A DNA stretch of 64,000 nucleotides from Lachnospiraceae bacterium oral taxon 500 (lineage in GTDB: Bacteria > Bacillota > Clostridia > Lachnospirales > Vallitaleaceae), in the NCBI GenBank assembly GCA_002999035.1, contig CP027241.1, positions 1,367,001 to 1,431,000 of the forward strand, read 5' to 3'. Shown here piece by piece: positions 25,849 to 34,256 of the stretch (its first letter is position 1; each line of letters opens with the position of its first letter). Position numbers and translations under genes: made by a program. A model generated the notes under the pieces. The model saw nothing but the letters and a program-made list of their open reading frames with translations. It was not told the DNA's origin and made no database searches.

Positions 25849-26175
25849 ATGTCTGGTTTTAATATGAGTGAGATGCAAGAAATGCAGAAAGCCTTGCAAG
25901 ATAAATACAAACACAAATGGGAGCCCATTTGCCCTGAAATAGGACAAAACAAACTGCTTTGGATGATCGGAGAAATCGGAGAGGTTATTGATATTGTTAA
26001 GAAAAATAGCGGTTTAAAAGCCTCTACTGACGAAGAATTGAGAAAAGACCTCATCGAGGAAATGGCAGATGTTTTGATGTACTACAATGATGTAATGCTT
26101 TGCTATGGCATTACCGCAGATGAATTAAAGCAAGCTTATACAGAGAAGTTTGATAAAAATATGAAACGTTGGTAA
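25849..26175 (+). CDS. MazG-like nucleotide pyrophosphohydrolase family protein
   Basis: Small all-helical protein of 108 aa. The MazG/dUTPase-like metal motifs are visible: GEIGEVIDIVKK near 44-55 and LIEEMADVLMYYND near 68-81 (ExxE then ExxD), which bind magnesium for hydrolysis of a nucleoside triphosphate. ATG with GGAGGG site. It is intact although both neighbours are decayed. House-cleaning of abnormal nucleotides is the usual role; the specific substrate is unknown. Low GC suggests it arrived with the accessory patch. Confidence 0.8.
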   Translation: MSGFNMSEMQEMQKALQDKYKHKWEPICPEIGQNKLLWMIGEIGEVIDIVKKNSGLKASTDEELRKDLIEEMADVLMYYNDVMLCYGITADELKQAYTEKFDKNMKRW

Positions 26176-26234
26176 ATCTCGGTTTTCTAACATAAACAAT
26201 TAAATACAAAGCTATAGCCAGAATAAAACTGCAA

Positions 26235-26300
26235 ATAAAACCATTAAATTCATCAAGCAAGACTTCCTAATTATTTTCAGATTTGGTATAATAAAGGCAT
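26235..26300 (+). repeat. 66-bp promoter-bearing direct repeat, copy 1
   Basis: Nearly identical to 27005-27070 (few mismatches). Ends in an extended -10 promoter, TTTGGTATAATAAA. Copy 1 would drive the small membrane protein at 26403. Confidence 0.8.
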
Positions 26301-26355
26301 TATCCGGCGGGGGAAGTGGGTATTAAGCAAAATCAGCATTGCGCAAATAGAGATG

Positions 26356-26390
26356 AAAATAAATGGAAACTAGAATAAAACAGAGCTTGG
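26356..26390. repeat. 35-bp direct repeat, copy 2
   Basis: Second copy of the antitoxin 3'-end sequence (see 25519-25553), now forming the leader of the small membrane protein; its last bases sit next to the GGAGG ribosome site of that gene. Confidence 0.75.
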
Positions 26391-26402
26391 AGGGAAAATA
26401 TA

Positions 26403-26582
26403 ATGTTTATTTTGGTGCCAATCATTATGATGTTTGTCGGCATTTTACTTTTCCTTAAGGCGAGAAAAATGCCGAAAGAACAAGGACTTAATATCGTTGT
26501 GGGGATATGTGCGATTATGCTTGTCATCTTGGGTGCTGTACTATTAAATGCTATCCTCTCGAAAAATCACCTTTCAGGATAG
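26403..26582 (+). CDS. small two-helix membrane protein
   Basis: 59-aa frame starting MFILVPIIMMFVGILLFLKARKM and ending LSKNHLSG, with GGAGG 8 bp before the ATG and an extended -10 promoter in the 66-bp repeat about 110 bp upstream. Two hydrophobic helices (about 2-18 and 30-50) are joined by a short basic loop (KARKMPKEQ), typical of small integral membrane proteins. The last 32 bp overlap the end of the toxin remnant on the other strand. No family is recognised; the strong translation signals support it being real. Confidence 0.6.
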   Translation: MFILVPIIMMFVGILLFLKARKMPKEQGLNIVVGICAIMLVILGAVLLNAILSKNHLSG

Positions 26583-26817
26583 CACTCCAATTGCTTTTGA
26601 TATATAAAAACCTGATGATACAAATCCGCTCTTCGGAAATAATATAAAAAGCAAGGTAATTATTTACTTTAGCAAAACAGATTCCCCAAGAGGCAAGCAG
26701 AGGATCTTTAGCCAAGGGGAACTTTTCTGGAAAATGCGCCAAGGCATTGATTTGGCGCTCCGCTTCGTCCAGCAAATGGTCGGCGGCCTGAGGATTTTTC
26801 AGGACAAATACACAGGC
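26551..26817 (-). pseudogene. RelE/ParE-type toxin remnant
   Basis: Minus-strand frame VLKNPQAADHLLDEAERQINAL..FPLAKDPLLASWGICFAKVNNYLAFYII then IIRFLYIKSNWSAIL, which is the body of a ParE/RelE-superfamily toxin. The N-terminal segment of about 25 residues is missing: an in-frame stop lies directly before VFVLKN at 26818-26820 and no start codon with a ribosome site exists. A truncated toxin is the best reading; a shorter product from an internal Met at 26775 cannot be excluded. No intact antitoxin lies upstream. Confidence 0.7.
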
Positions 26818-26941
26818 TCAATACCAAAAAATATTTTGATATTCTCAAAGCCTGAAAGAGCGGCAAATGCGCAGCATTTGATCTGACGGTGAAAACCGGA
26901 TGATAAGTCCCAGTTTGTTTAATTGAAAATAGCAGCTTGCG

Positions 26942-26975
26942 AAACAGTAAATCAAAAAAGGTTTACTGTTTTTTT
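26942..26975. terminator. bidirectional hairpin terminator
   Basis: AAACAGTAAA with its perfect complement TTTACTGTTT around a 10-nt loop, followed by T-run on the plus strand. Separates the accessory patch from the PBP gene. Confidence 0.7.
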
Positions 26976-27004
26976 CTTTGCTTAAAATGGAAATTAGCAA
27001 GATT

Positions 27005-27070
27005 ATAAAACCATTAAATTCATCAAGAAAGACTTCCTAATTATTTTTAGATTTGGTATAATAAAAACAT
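27005..27070 (+). repeat. 66-bp promoter-bearing direct repeat, copy 2
   Basis: Second copy of the 26235-26300 sequence; its TTTGGTATAATAAA end is the likely promoter of the PBP1A gene, leaving a leader of about 130 nt. Confidence 0.8.
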
Positions 27071-27202
27071 TGTCTGGGAGAAAGAGCTTTTCGCCGGATA
27101 GAGGGCCATGCGGCCGAGGATTTCACCAAGCGAAAGAGCAAGCCGGGCGGCTTGATTTTACGATAGAAGCCTGAAAAAATCGCGGGCATCAGGAGGTTAA
27201 AA

Positions 27203-29917
27203 ATGAACTTTGGGAAACAGGGAAGAAAAAAACAAAAAGAGCAGCTTCATTCAAAAGCGAAAAAAACGACCAATTTAATTAATTCCGTGGTTTTGAAGGT
27301 AATTGTTTTTGCGGTGGTTATTGTCGGCGTGCTGGGCGGCGCGGCGGCAATCGGTGTTTATAAGGCAATCATTGATAAAGCGCCGAGTATTGACAATATT
27401 TTGGAAACGGTGGTGCCGGTTGGCTATGCCTCGATTATTTATGATCAGAACGGCAATGAAATTCAAAAGCTGTCGGCGGCCAATGCCAATCGGATTTATC
27501 TGGAATATGAACAGATTCCGCAATGCATGATTGATGCCGTGGTAGCGGTTGAGGATGAAAGATTCTGGCGGCATAACGGCTTTGATATGTATGCCTTTAT
27601 GCGGGCAATCGTAGCCAATATCAAGAGCCGAAGCTTTTCTGAGGGCGGTTCGACCCTGACGCAGCAGGTCGTTAAGATGAATGTCTTAAAAGACCCGGGT
27701 AAAAAAATTGAGCGTAAACTGCAGGAGCAGTATTTGGCGGTGCAGCTGGAAAAAAAGTTAGCCGAGGACGGCCGGGGCAAGGAATATGCCAAGAAGAAGA
27801 TTTTGGAACTGTATTTAAATTCCGCGCCTTTCGGCAAGAACAGCAACGGTGTGCAGACTGCGGCGCAGACGTATTTTAACAAAAACGCCTGGGAACTGAC
27901 CATTGCGGAAGCGGCTTGTATTGCCGGCGTCGCGAATGCACCCAGCCGGTACGATCCGATCAGCAAGCCGGAAAACAACCGGGAGCGGCAGCAGCGGATT
28001 TTAAAGAAAATGCTGGAGCAAAAATATATTACTCAGGCCGAGTATGATCAGGCCATCAATGAGGACGTGTACGGCAATATCCGCAGCATTAATCAGCAGC
28101 TGGCCGGTAATATGTCCAATTACACCTATTTTGTGGACGAGGTCATCCTGCGGCTGGCCGAGGACTTGCAAATTCAAAAAAATTATACCGAAGCGCAGGC
28201 CTATCGCTTGATTCACAGCGGCGGATTAAGCATTTATGTAACGCAGGACCTCAGCATTCAAAAAAAGCTGGACGATGTTTATGCCGACGATAAGAACTTT
28301 TTCCCGAACGGCAATCACAACGAAGTCAAGTTGATGTATTCGCTCTCGACCAAACGAGGGGAGGAAGTAACCCATCACTATAAAGAAGGGGAGTTTAAGG
28401 ATAAAGCCGCGGCCGAAGCCTTTATTGTCCAATATAAGCAGGAACTGGGCTTTGCCGAAAGTGAGATTTTAGCGGAAAAAGCGGTTTATGTGCCGCAGCC
28501 GCAGTCGGCCATGGTGATTATGGATTATCATACCGGCGAGGTCAAGGCGCTGACCGGCGGCCGGGGAGATAAGTCCGGCAACCTGACCTTTAACCGGGCA
28601 ACGCAGGCGCAGCGTCAGCCGGGCTCGACTTTTAAACCGGTAGCTGCCTATGCGGCTGCTTTGGATGCCAAGGGCTATACGCTGGCAACGACGATCAACG
28701 ATGCGCCGGTGGCGATTAAGCTGCCGAATGGTCAAAGCTATACGCCGAAGAACTGGAACAAAGTATATAAAGGCCTGACTACCGTGCGGGAAGCAATTGC
28801 CCAGTCGATGAACATCATTGCGGTTCGGACGATTGCCGATATTACGCCGGAGCTGGGTTTTGAATATTTGAAAAAACTGGGCTTCAGTAAGCTGCAGGCC
28901 GAAGGCGATGCGGTTTACGCCATGCCGCTGGGCGGTATCCGGACGGGTGTGACACCGCTGGAAATGACGGCTGCCTACGGGGCGATTGCCAATAAAGGCG
29001 TGTATATTGAACCGATTTTTTATACCAAAGTGTTAGATGATAAGGGAAATGTGCTGATTGACAAAACGCCGGAAAGCCATCAGGCAATTAAGGAAACAAC
29101 CGCTTTCCTGCTGACAGATGCAATGCTGGATGTTGTCCGCAAGGGAACCGGTACGACGGCAGCGGTCAAGGGCATGACCATCTCCGGTAAGACCGGAACT
29201 ACGCAGGACTCGAATGACCTGTGGTTTGTCGGATATAGCCCCTATTATGCAGCGGCGATTTGGCTGGGCTATGACCAGCCAAAGAGTATGAACCATATTT
29301 CGCAGAGCACGCATAATTTGATTTGGGCCAAAGTAATGGCGGCGGTACATGAAGGACTGCCAAATAAGAGCTTTGAAGTGCCGGCCGGTATTGTTCGCCG
29401 CCCGGTTTGCGCCGAGTCGGGTTTGATGCCGGTCGAGGACCTTTGCAATTTGGACGAGCGGGGCTCGACGGTGATTGAGGAATATTTTGCGGTCGGAACG
29501 GAACCGACCGAGCCGTGTGACGTACATAAGGCGGTGGAAATTTGTAGCGTATCGGGACTTTTTGCTACCGAGTTTTGTCCGCCGGAACTGGTTCAGAAAA
29601 AGGTGATGATTCAAAGACGGGAAAAGGATATGCCCAGTGGTTGGGATCCGTCGGTGCCGCTGCCGGTAGCCGATGCCGCTTATGAAATTCCGTTTTCCAT
29701 GATTGGTGAATACTGTACGGTGCATGGTCCGCATACCAATGAGCAGCCGGATAACGGCTTTTTTGACCCGGATTCTTCCGGTGATAACAACAGAAATAAC
29801 GAGAGAAATCATTCGGAGCCGAATCCAAAGGAGCCCAATTCCTCGGAAACCAATCCGAATACATCCGGTCAGGAGAAACCGAAAAATCCAAAACCGGACA
29901 GCGGATTTTTTGATTAA
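27203..29917 (+). CDS. class A penicillin-binding protein (PBP1A family)
   Basis: Bifunctional peptidoglycan synthase, 904 aa, anchored by one N-terminal membrane helix (about 30-55). The glycosyltransferase (GT51) domain (about 75-255) has VAVEDERFWRHNGFD and GGSTLTQQVVKMN. The transpeptidase domain (about 425-715) has Ser475 in STFK, the SMN motif near 534 and KTG at 663-665 (SGKTGTTQD). A C-terminal region rich in Cys-containing loops, then an Asn/Pro/Glu-rich disordered tail (about 850-904) ending KPDSGFFD, follow. ATG with AGGAGG. Promoter probably in the 66-bp repeat. Followed directly by MITE copy F. Confidence 0.95.
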   Translation: MNFGKQGRKKQKEQLHSKAKKTTNLINSVVLKVIVFAVVIVGVLGGAAAIGVYKAIIDKAPSIDNILETVVPVGYASIIYDQNGNEIQKLSAANANRIYLEYEQIPQCMIDAVVAVEDERFWRHNGFDMYAFMRAIVANIKSRSFSEGGSTLTQQVVKMNVLKDPGKKIERKLQEQYLAVQLEKKLAEDGRGKEYAKKKILELYLNSAPFGKNSNGVQTAAQTYFNKNAWELTIAEAACIAGVANAPSRYDPISKPENNRERQQRILKKMLEQKYITQAEYDQAINEDVYGNIRSINQQLAGNMSNYTYFVDEVILRLAEDLQIQKNYTEAQAYRLIHSGGLSIYVTQDLSIQKKLDDVYADDKNFFPNGNHNEVKLMYSLSTKRGEEVTHHYKEGEFKDKAAAEAFIVQYKQELGFAESEILAEKAVYVPQPQSAMVIMDYHTGEVKALTGGRGDKSGNLTFNRATQAQRQPGSTFKPVAAYAAALDAKGYTLATTINDAPVAIKLPNGQSYTPKNWNKVYKGLTTVREAIAQSMNIIAVRTIADITPELGFEYLKKLGFSKLQAEGDAVYAMPLGGIRTGVTPLEMTAAYGAIANKGVYIEPIFYTKVLDDKGNVLIDKTPESHQAIKETTAFLLTDAMLDVVRKGTGTTAAVKGMTISGKTGTTQDSNDLWFVGYSPYYAAAIWLGYDQPKSMNHISQSTHNLIWAKVMAAVHEGLPNKSFEVPAGIVRRPVCAESGLMPVEDLCNLDERGSTVIEEYFAVGTEPTEPCDVHKAVEICSVSGLFATEFCPPELVQKKVMIQRREKDMPSGWDPSVPLPVADAAYEIPFSMIGEYCTVHGPHTNEQPDNGFFDPDSSGDNNRNNERNHSEPNPKEPNSSETNPNTSGQEKPKNPKPDSGFFD

Positions 29918-29920
29918 ACA

Positions 29921-30106
29921 GTCAGCTTCCGCATCATTAATTAAGCAGCCCGTGCCGGCTCTTTGAGCAGCAGGCTCTGCGATGAAAAAGGAGTGGTCGG
30001 TGGTTGAGATAGCGGAAACGGGCGAGCTGGGACAGAGCGAAAAAAGACTATGCGGACTGCTCGTCCGAGCAGAAGTGCGCAGCGCTTCGAGCAGGGGAAA
30101 GTTGAG
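29921..30106 (+). mobile_element. MITE-like element, copy F
   Basis: 186 bp, starts 3 bp after the PBP stop. Left end GTCAGCTTCC degraded, right end GGGGAAAGTTGAG intact. Hairpin GAAGTGC-gca-GCGCTTC (with a G-T wobble pair) then CGAGCAGGG. Contains GCGAAAAAAGACTATG as in copies B and L. No flanking duplication seen. Confidence 0.65.
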
Positions 30107-30147
30107 TATATAAGATAAGGCTGTCAGCAGACAGGAAAGGAATAGCA

Positions 30148-32268
30148 ATGAACGCGGAATATAGCGGCGAAATGCAGAATCACTTAAAGGTAACAGATTT
30201 TTTCGGTCAAAATGTGTTTGACGATTTGACCATGCGGCGGCGGCTGCCCAAGGATGTTTATAAAAAACTGAAAAAAATGATCGATAACGGCGAGGAGCTG
30301 GACGCGGGCGTGGCCAATGTAGTCGCCAGCGCCATTAAAGACTGGGCGATTGAAAAGGGGGCGACCCATTACTGTCATTGGTTTCAGCCGATGACGGGCC
30401 GGACGGCGGAAAAGCATGAGTCCTTTATTGAACCCTTTATCGGCGGCGGGATTTCGATGGAGTTTTCCGGCAAACAGCTGATTAAGGGCGAACCGGATGC
30501 TTCCTCCTTTCCCAACGGCGGCCTTAGAGCGACGTTTGAGGCCAGGGGCTATACGGCCTGGGACGCGACCAGTCCGGCCTTTATCAAGGATAAAACACTG
30601 TATATTCCAACCGCCTTTTGCTCCTACTGGGGCGAAGCGCTCGATGAAAAAACTCCGCTGCTGCGCTCCATGCAGGCAGTCAGTCGGGAGTGTCTGCGGG
30701 TGCTGCGGGCGATTGGCGATAACGAAACCGAAAAAGTCACCCCTTCGGTCGGGGCCGAGCAGGAATACTTTTTAATTGATAAGCGCCTGTACCAAAAGCG
30801 CAAGGATTTGATTTTGACCGGCCGGACGCTGTTTGGGGCCAATCCGCCCAAGGGGCAGGAAATGGAAGACCATTATTTCGGCAGCATTAAGGAAAATATT
30901 GCTGCGTTTATGAAAGAGTTGGACATTGAGCTGTGGAAAATGGGCGTGTATGCCAAGATCAAGCACAATGAGGTTGCTCCGGCTCAGCATGAGATCGTGC
31001 CGGTTTTTTCGGTGGCCAATATTGCAGCTGACCATAATCAGCTGGTAATGGACACTTTGGTTAAGGTGGCCAATCATCATGGCCTGGTCTGCCTTTTGCA
31101 TCCGAAACCATTTGAAGGGGTTAATGGCTCGGGCAAGCACTGCAACTGGTCGCTGGGCACGGAAAGACGGAATCTTTTGGAGCCGGGCGAAACGCCGCAT
31201 CAAAACACCAAGTTCCTTTTGATTTTATCGGCGGTGATGGCGGCTGTTGACGAATATGCGCCGCTCCTGAGGGCATCGATTTCCAGTGCTGCCAACGACC
31301 GGCGGCTGGGCGGGCATGAAGCGCCGCCGGCGATTATTTCCATTTATTTGGGCGATCAGCTGTCCGATATTATCCGCCAGATTTTAGAGGGTGATTTGCG
31401 GGCGTCAAAGGTGAAAGATGTGCTGGAGCTGCATGTGGATAGTATTCCCACGATTTTTCAGGACGTGACCGACCGCAACCGCACTTCGCCGTTTGCCTTT
31501 ACCGGCAATAAGTTTGAGTTTCGGATGTGCTCGTCATCGGCTTCGATTGCCGGGCCTAACATTACACTCAATACCATTGTCGCCGAACATTTGCGGCGGA
31601 TTGCCGATCGGCTGGAAAAAGCGGAGGATGTGGCGGCCGAGCTGAAAGCAGTCATTACCGAGAACATCCGTGAACATCAGCGTATTATTTTTGACGGCGA
31701 CGGTTATTCCAAAGAGTGGACGGAAGAAGCGAAACGGCGCGGTCTGCCGGTGCTGCGGACGTCGGTTGATGCTTTTCTGGAAATGTGCCGGCCGGAATTC
31801 ATTGAAGTGTTTGACCGCAACGGCGTGATGTCGCCTAAGGAAACGCTGGCCAGAGCGGAAATTATGCTGGAGGATTACTGCAAGGTCATCAATATTGAGG
31901 CCAAGACGATGATTGAAATGGCGCGCAAGGAGATTTTGCCGGCCTGTTATGTTTATGCCCGGCAGGTAGCGGAAAATCTGCGGCGTTTAGCGGACTTTAC
32001 GCCGGAAGAGTTTTTGGCGGAGGAAAAAAATAATTTGCTGCGCATCCTGCGTTACTGCGGTGAAACGCAAAAGCATACGGCCGGGGTCGAGGCCAATCTG
32101 GCCAAAGCCTACAATATCAAGGAAACCGGTGACCGGGCGCTTTATTTTCGGGATACCATTCTGCCGGAAATGGAAGAAATCCGTTTGGACTGCGATGCCC
32201 TGGAGGAATTGGTTGAGGAGAAGCAGTGGCCATTTCCGACATATTTTGATTTATTGTTCCGGATATAA
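30148..32268 (+). CDS. glnN: glutamine synthetase type III
   Basis: Makes glutamine from glutamate, ammonia and ATP; large cytoplasmic oligomer. 706 aa, the length of GSIII and far longer than GlnA. GSIII-type N-terminus with [16 protein letters not shown]; the block [21 protein letters not shown] (about 74-94) is characteristic of type III; the glutamate and ATP-binding parts include [10 protein letters not shown] near 204-213 and [17 protein letters not shown] near 272-288. ATG with AGGAAAGG site. No other nitrogen genes are adjacent; the next gene (PfkB-like) follows at 38 bp and may be co-transcribed. Confidence 0.96.
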   Translation: MNAEYSGEMQNHLKVTDFFGQNVFDDLTMRRRLPKDVYKKLKKMIDNGEELDAGVANVVASAIKDWAIEKGATHYCHWFQPMTGRTAEKHESFIEPFIGGGISMEFSGKQLIKGEPDASSFPNGGLRATFEARGYTAWDATSPAFIKDKTLYIPTAFCSYWGEALDEKTPLLRSMQAVSRECLRVLRAIGDNETEKVTPSVGAEQEYFLIDKRLYQKRKDLILTGRTLFGANPPKGQEMEDHYFGSIKENIAAFMKELDIELWKMGVYAKIKHNEVAPAQHEIVPVFSVANIAADHNQLVMDTLVKVANHHGLVCLLHPKPFEGVNGSGKHCNWSLGTERRNLLEPGETPHQNTKFLLILSAVMAAVDEYAPLLRASISSAANDRRLGGHEAPPAIISIYLGDQLSDIIRQILEGDLRASKVKDVLELHVDSIPTIFQDVTDRNRTSPFAFTGNKFEFRMCSSSASIAGPNITLNTIVAEHLRRIADRLEKAEDVAAELKAVITENIREHQRIIFDGDGYSKEWTEEAKRRGLPVLRTSVDAFLEMCRPEFIEVFDRNGVMSPKETLARAEIMLEDYCKVINIEAKTMIEMARKEILPACYVYARQVAENLRRLADFTPEEFLAEEKNNLLRILRYCGETQKHTAGVEANLAKAYNIKETGDRALYFRDTILPEMEEIRLDCDALEELVEEKQWPFPTYFDLLFRI

Positions 32269-32306
32269 GTGTCTTACGGTTGAGAGAATAATGAGGAGGA
32301 AGGGCT

Positions 32307-33257
32307 TTGATTTTAACGGTGTTAATCAATCCTTATCTAATCAGGCAGATTAAGGTATCGGGCTGGAAAGCGGACGGCCAGAATAAGATCTTGGAAGAAA
32401 GCCTGATGATTGGCGACAGCGGAGTGTATTCGGCTCATATCATGAAGATTTTGCAGGGCGAGCCTTTTGTGATTGGTTTTTCTGGCGGGATTGGCGGCCG
32501 TTTTATTAAAAACTTCCTAGACAAGCGGCGGATTGTGTCGGATTTTATCGGCATCAGCGGTGAGCCGAAAATGCTGACCACGATGACGGATGTCGCTAAA
32601 ACCAAGGAATACAGCTTTATGTCTAATGGCTATGAACCGGCCGAAAGCGATTTAAAGGCGTTGAAACATAAATTTCATAATCATATCCGGGAATGTGACA
32701 CCATTGTTTTTGCCGGACAGACCTTTTCGCCTCGGGCACTGGAAAAAGCCGAGGAGGTGCTGGCGATGGTGGAAGAAGGCCAAAAGGCGGTGGTTCAGGC
32801 CGGTGCCGATAACATTGAGCTGCTGTCCAAATATCATCCCTATGCGGTGGTAACGGATGTGGAAGCACTGCGCCGGCTGGGATTAGACGGTATTTGGCGG
32901 CCGACGGAAACGGAAAAGCTGCAAAAATGGATGCGGACGTACCGGATTAAATATTTTTTTGTGCAAACGCCGGAAACGATTTACGGCCTGTCCCGTTCCA
33001 AGATTGCCTATGTGTCCTATCCACCCAAAGATAAGACTGAGGATATCATTCAGTCCTCGATTTTGGGCGGGCTGGCAATCGGCGTGCAGCGGGGTTATTT
33101 GCTGGAGAAAAACTTGCAGATTGCCGGAGCGATTGCCAGACAAGTTAATGTTCGAAGCTTTCCTGATATTATTCGCCGGCGGGAGATTGATCAGGCGATG
33201 AATCAGGTCAGACTGAAGGAAGTATATAATGAAAAGCGAGGCTACTTAGAAACTTAG
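32307..33257 (+). CDS. degenerate PfkB-like sugar kinase homologue
   Basis: 316 aa protein whose start (ILTVLINPYLIRQIKV) and middle (IVFAGQTFSPRALEKAEEVLAMV; AVVTDVEALRRLGL) resemble the 1-phosphofructokinase/PfkB fold. The hallmark GAGD catalytic motif of PfkB kinases is absent: the place is taken by SSILGGLAIGVQRG with no aspartate, and the GGKG substrate motif reads SGGIGG. A non-catalytic or changed function is therefore likely. Start is TTG 32307, chosen because GAGGAGG lies 6 bp before it and it yields the family N-terminus. Lies between glnN and yigZ, 38 bp and 11 bp away, so probably one operon. Function unknown. Confidence 0.6.
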   Translation: MILTVLINPYLIRQIKVSGWKADGQNKILEESLMIGDSGVYSAHIMKILQGEPFVIGFSGGIGGRFIKNFLDKRRIVSDFIGISGEPKMLTTMTDVAKTKEYSFMSNGYEPAESDLKALKHKFHNHIRECDTIVFAGQTFSPRALEKAEEVLAMVEEGQKAVVQAGADNIELLSKYHPYAVVTDVEALRRLGLDGIWRPTETEKLQKWMRTYRIKYFFVQTPETIYGLSRSKIAYVSYPPKDKTEDIIQSSILGGLAIGVQRGYLLEKNLQIAGAIARQVNVRSFPDIIRRREIDQAMNQVRLKEVYNEKRGYLET

Positions 33258-33268
33258 CGGAGGAAGCA

Positions 33269-33916
33269 ATGCAAAATTATTATACTCTGGCCAAGGAAAC
33301 CAGCGTGGAAATAGAAATCAAAAAATCCAAATTTATTGGCTATCTCAAGGGAACGGCCAGTGAAGCAGAGGCTGTGGAATATATTGCCGCCATTAAAAAA
33401 CAGCACCGGGAAGCAACCCATCACTGCTCGGCCTTTCGGATTGCCGGAGCGATTGCTTTGGAGCGCTATGATGATGACGGCGAACCGTCCAAAACAGCGG
33501 GGCTGCCGATGCTTAGTGTTTTGCAGGGGCGGGAGCTGTGGAATGTGACGGCGGTAGTGGTTCGCTATTTCGGTGGTACGCTTTTGGGGACGGGTGGTCT
33601 GACTAGGGCGTATTCCGAAGCGGTGCGGGAGAGCTTGGCTGATAATCCGCCGGTGTACCGGCAGCTTTTTGCTGTTTTGGCGCTGGAATGCCCCTATAAC
33701 TGGAACGATAAGGTCAGCTATGAACTGGAGCGGCAGAGCATTTCCACCGGGCAAATTGATTACAGTGATAAGGTGGAGTATGAGTTATTTGTGGAAAAAG
33801 AGAAAGCTGCCGACTTTATCCGCCGGTTTCAGGAACTGACCGAGGCGCAGGCCCGGATTACCCAAATTGGCGAGCAGTATGGCTATTATTTTGCCGGGAA
33901 ATTGATTACCGGCTGA
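33269..33916 (+). CDS. YigZ/IMPACT family protein
   Basis: Conserved bacterial homologue of eukaryotic IMPACT, 215 aa, normal length. The N-terminal UPF0029 domain has KSKFIGYL, HHCSAFRI and YDDDGEPSKTAGLPML, then VVVRYFGGTLLGTGGLTRAYSEA, all family signatures. The C-terminal ferredoxin-like DUF1949 domain (about 140-205) follows. Role is poorly known; a link to translation or nucleotide binding is proposed for the family. ATG with GGAGG. The TGA stop lies inside the left end of MITE copy G. Confidence 0.92.
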   Translation: MQNYYTLAKETSVEIEIKKSKFIGYLKGTASEAEAVEYIAAIKKQHREATHHCSAFRIAGAIALERYDDDGEPSKTAGLPMLSVLQGRELWNVTAVVVRYFGGTLLGTGGLTRAYSEAVRESLADNPPVYRQLFAVLALECPYNWNDKVSYELERQSISTGQIDYSDKVEYELFVEKEKAADFIRRFQELTEAQARITQIGEQYGYYFAGKLITG

Positions 33917-34046
33917 CTTCCCCTTCCCCCCCCTGGTCGAAAGCTTCGCTTTCTGCCCGGGCGGGCAACCAGCTTGGTCGAAAGCTTTGCTTTCCGCCGG
34001 GCGGGTAGTCTGCCCTCAAAAGGCTTTCTGGGCATGGGAAAGTTGA
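33915..34046 (-). mobile_element. MITE-like element, copy G
   Basis: 132 bp. Left end CTGACTTCCCC degraded and supplying the TGA stop of yigZ; right end GGGAAAGTTGAG intact. Two perfect hairpins, GAAAGC-ttc-GCTTTC and GAAAGC-ttt-GCTTTC, each followed by a CGGGCGGGYA core. No flanking duplication. Confidence 0.75.
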
Positions 34047-34049
34047 GTT

Positions 34050-34234
34050 GCTAACGGAAATATTTTTTCGTGAAAATCATATTTGTATTTGCGGGAAAGC
34101 GATACCTTTTTGCTCGTTTCCGTCATTGCGGAAACAGGGAACATTCTTGTATTTGCAGGAAAGAGAGACATGCTTGGCTGTTTGCGGCCGGCAGAGAAGT
34201 GACAGCTTTTCGCCAGATGAGGAAAGTTGAGTTA
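34050..34234 (+). mobile_element. MITE-like element, copy H (degraded)
   Basis: Only the right end GAGGAAAGTTGAG (34220-34232 region) is clear. The body has two imperfect direct repeats of TTTGTATTTGCGGGAAAG type and no clean hairpin module. It adjoins copy G and together they fill the yigZ to binding-protein gap. Confidence 0.4.
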
Positions 34235-34256
34235 AGAGGAAAAGAAAGGAAAAAGA

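Noticed and set aside
29033-30148. Long 371-codon open frame on the minus strand
   Set aside because: It is antisense to the end of the PBP1A gene and the MITE, has atypical composition and no recognisable domain.
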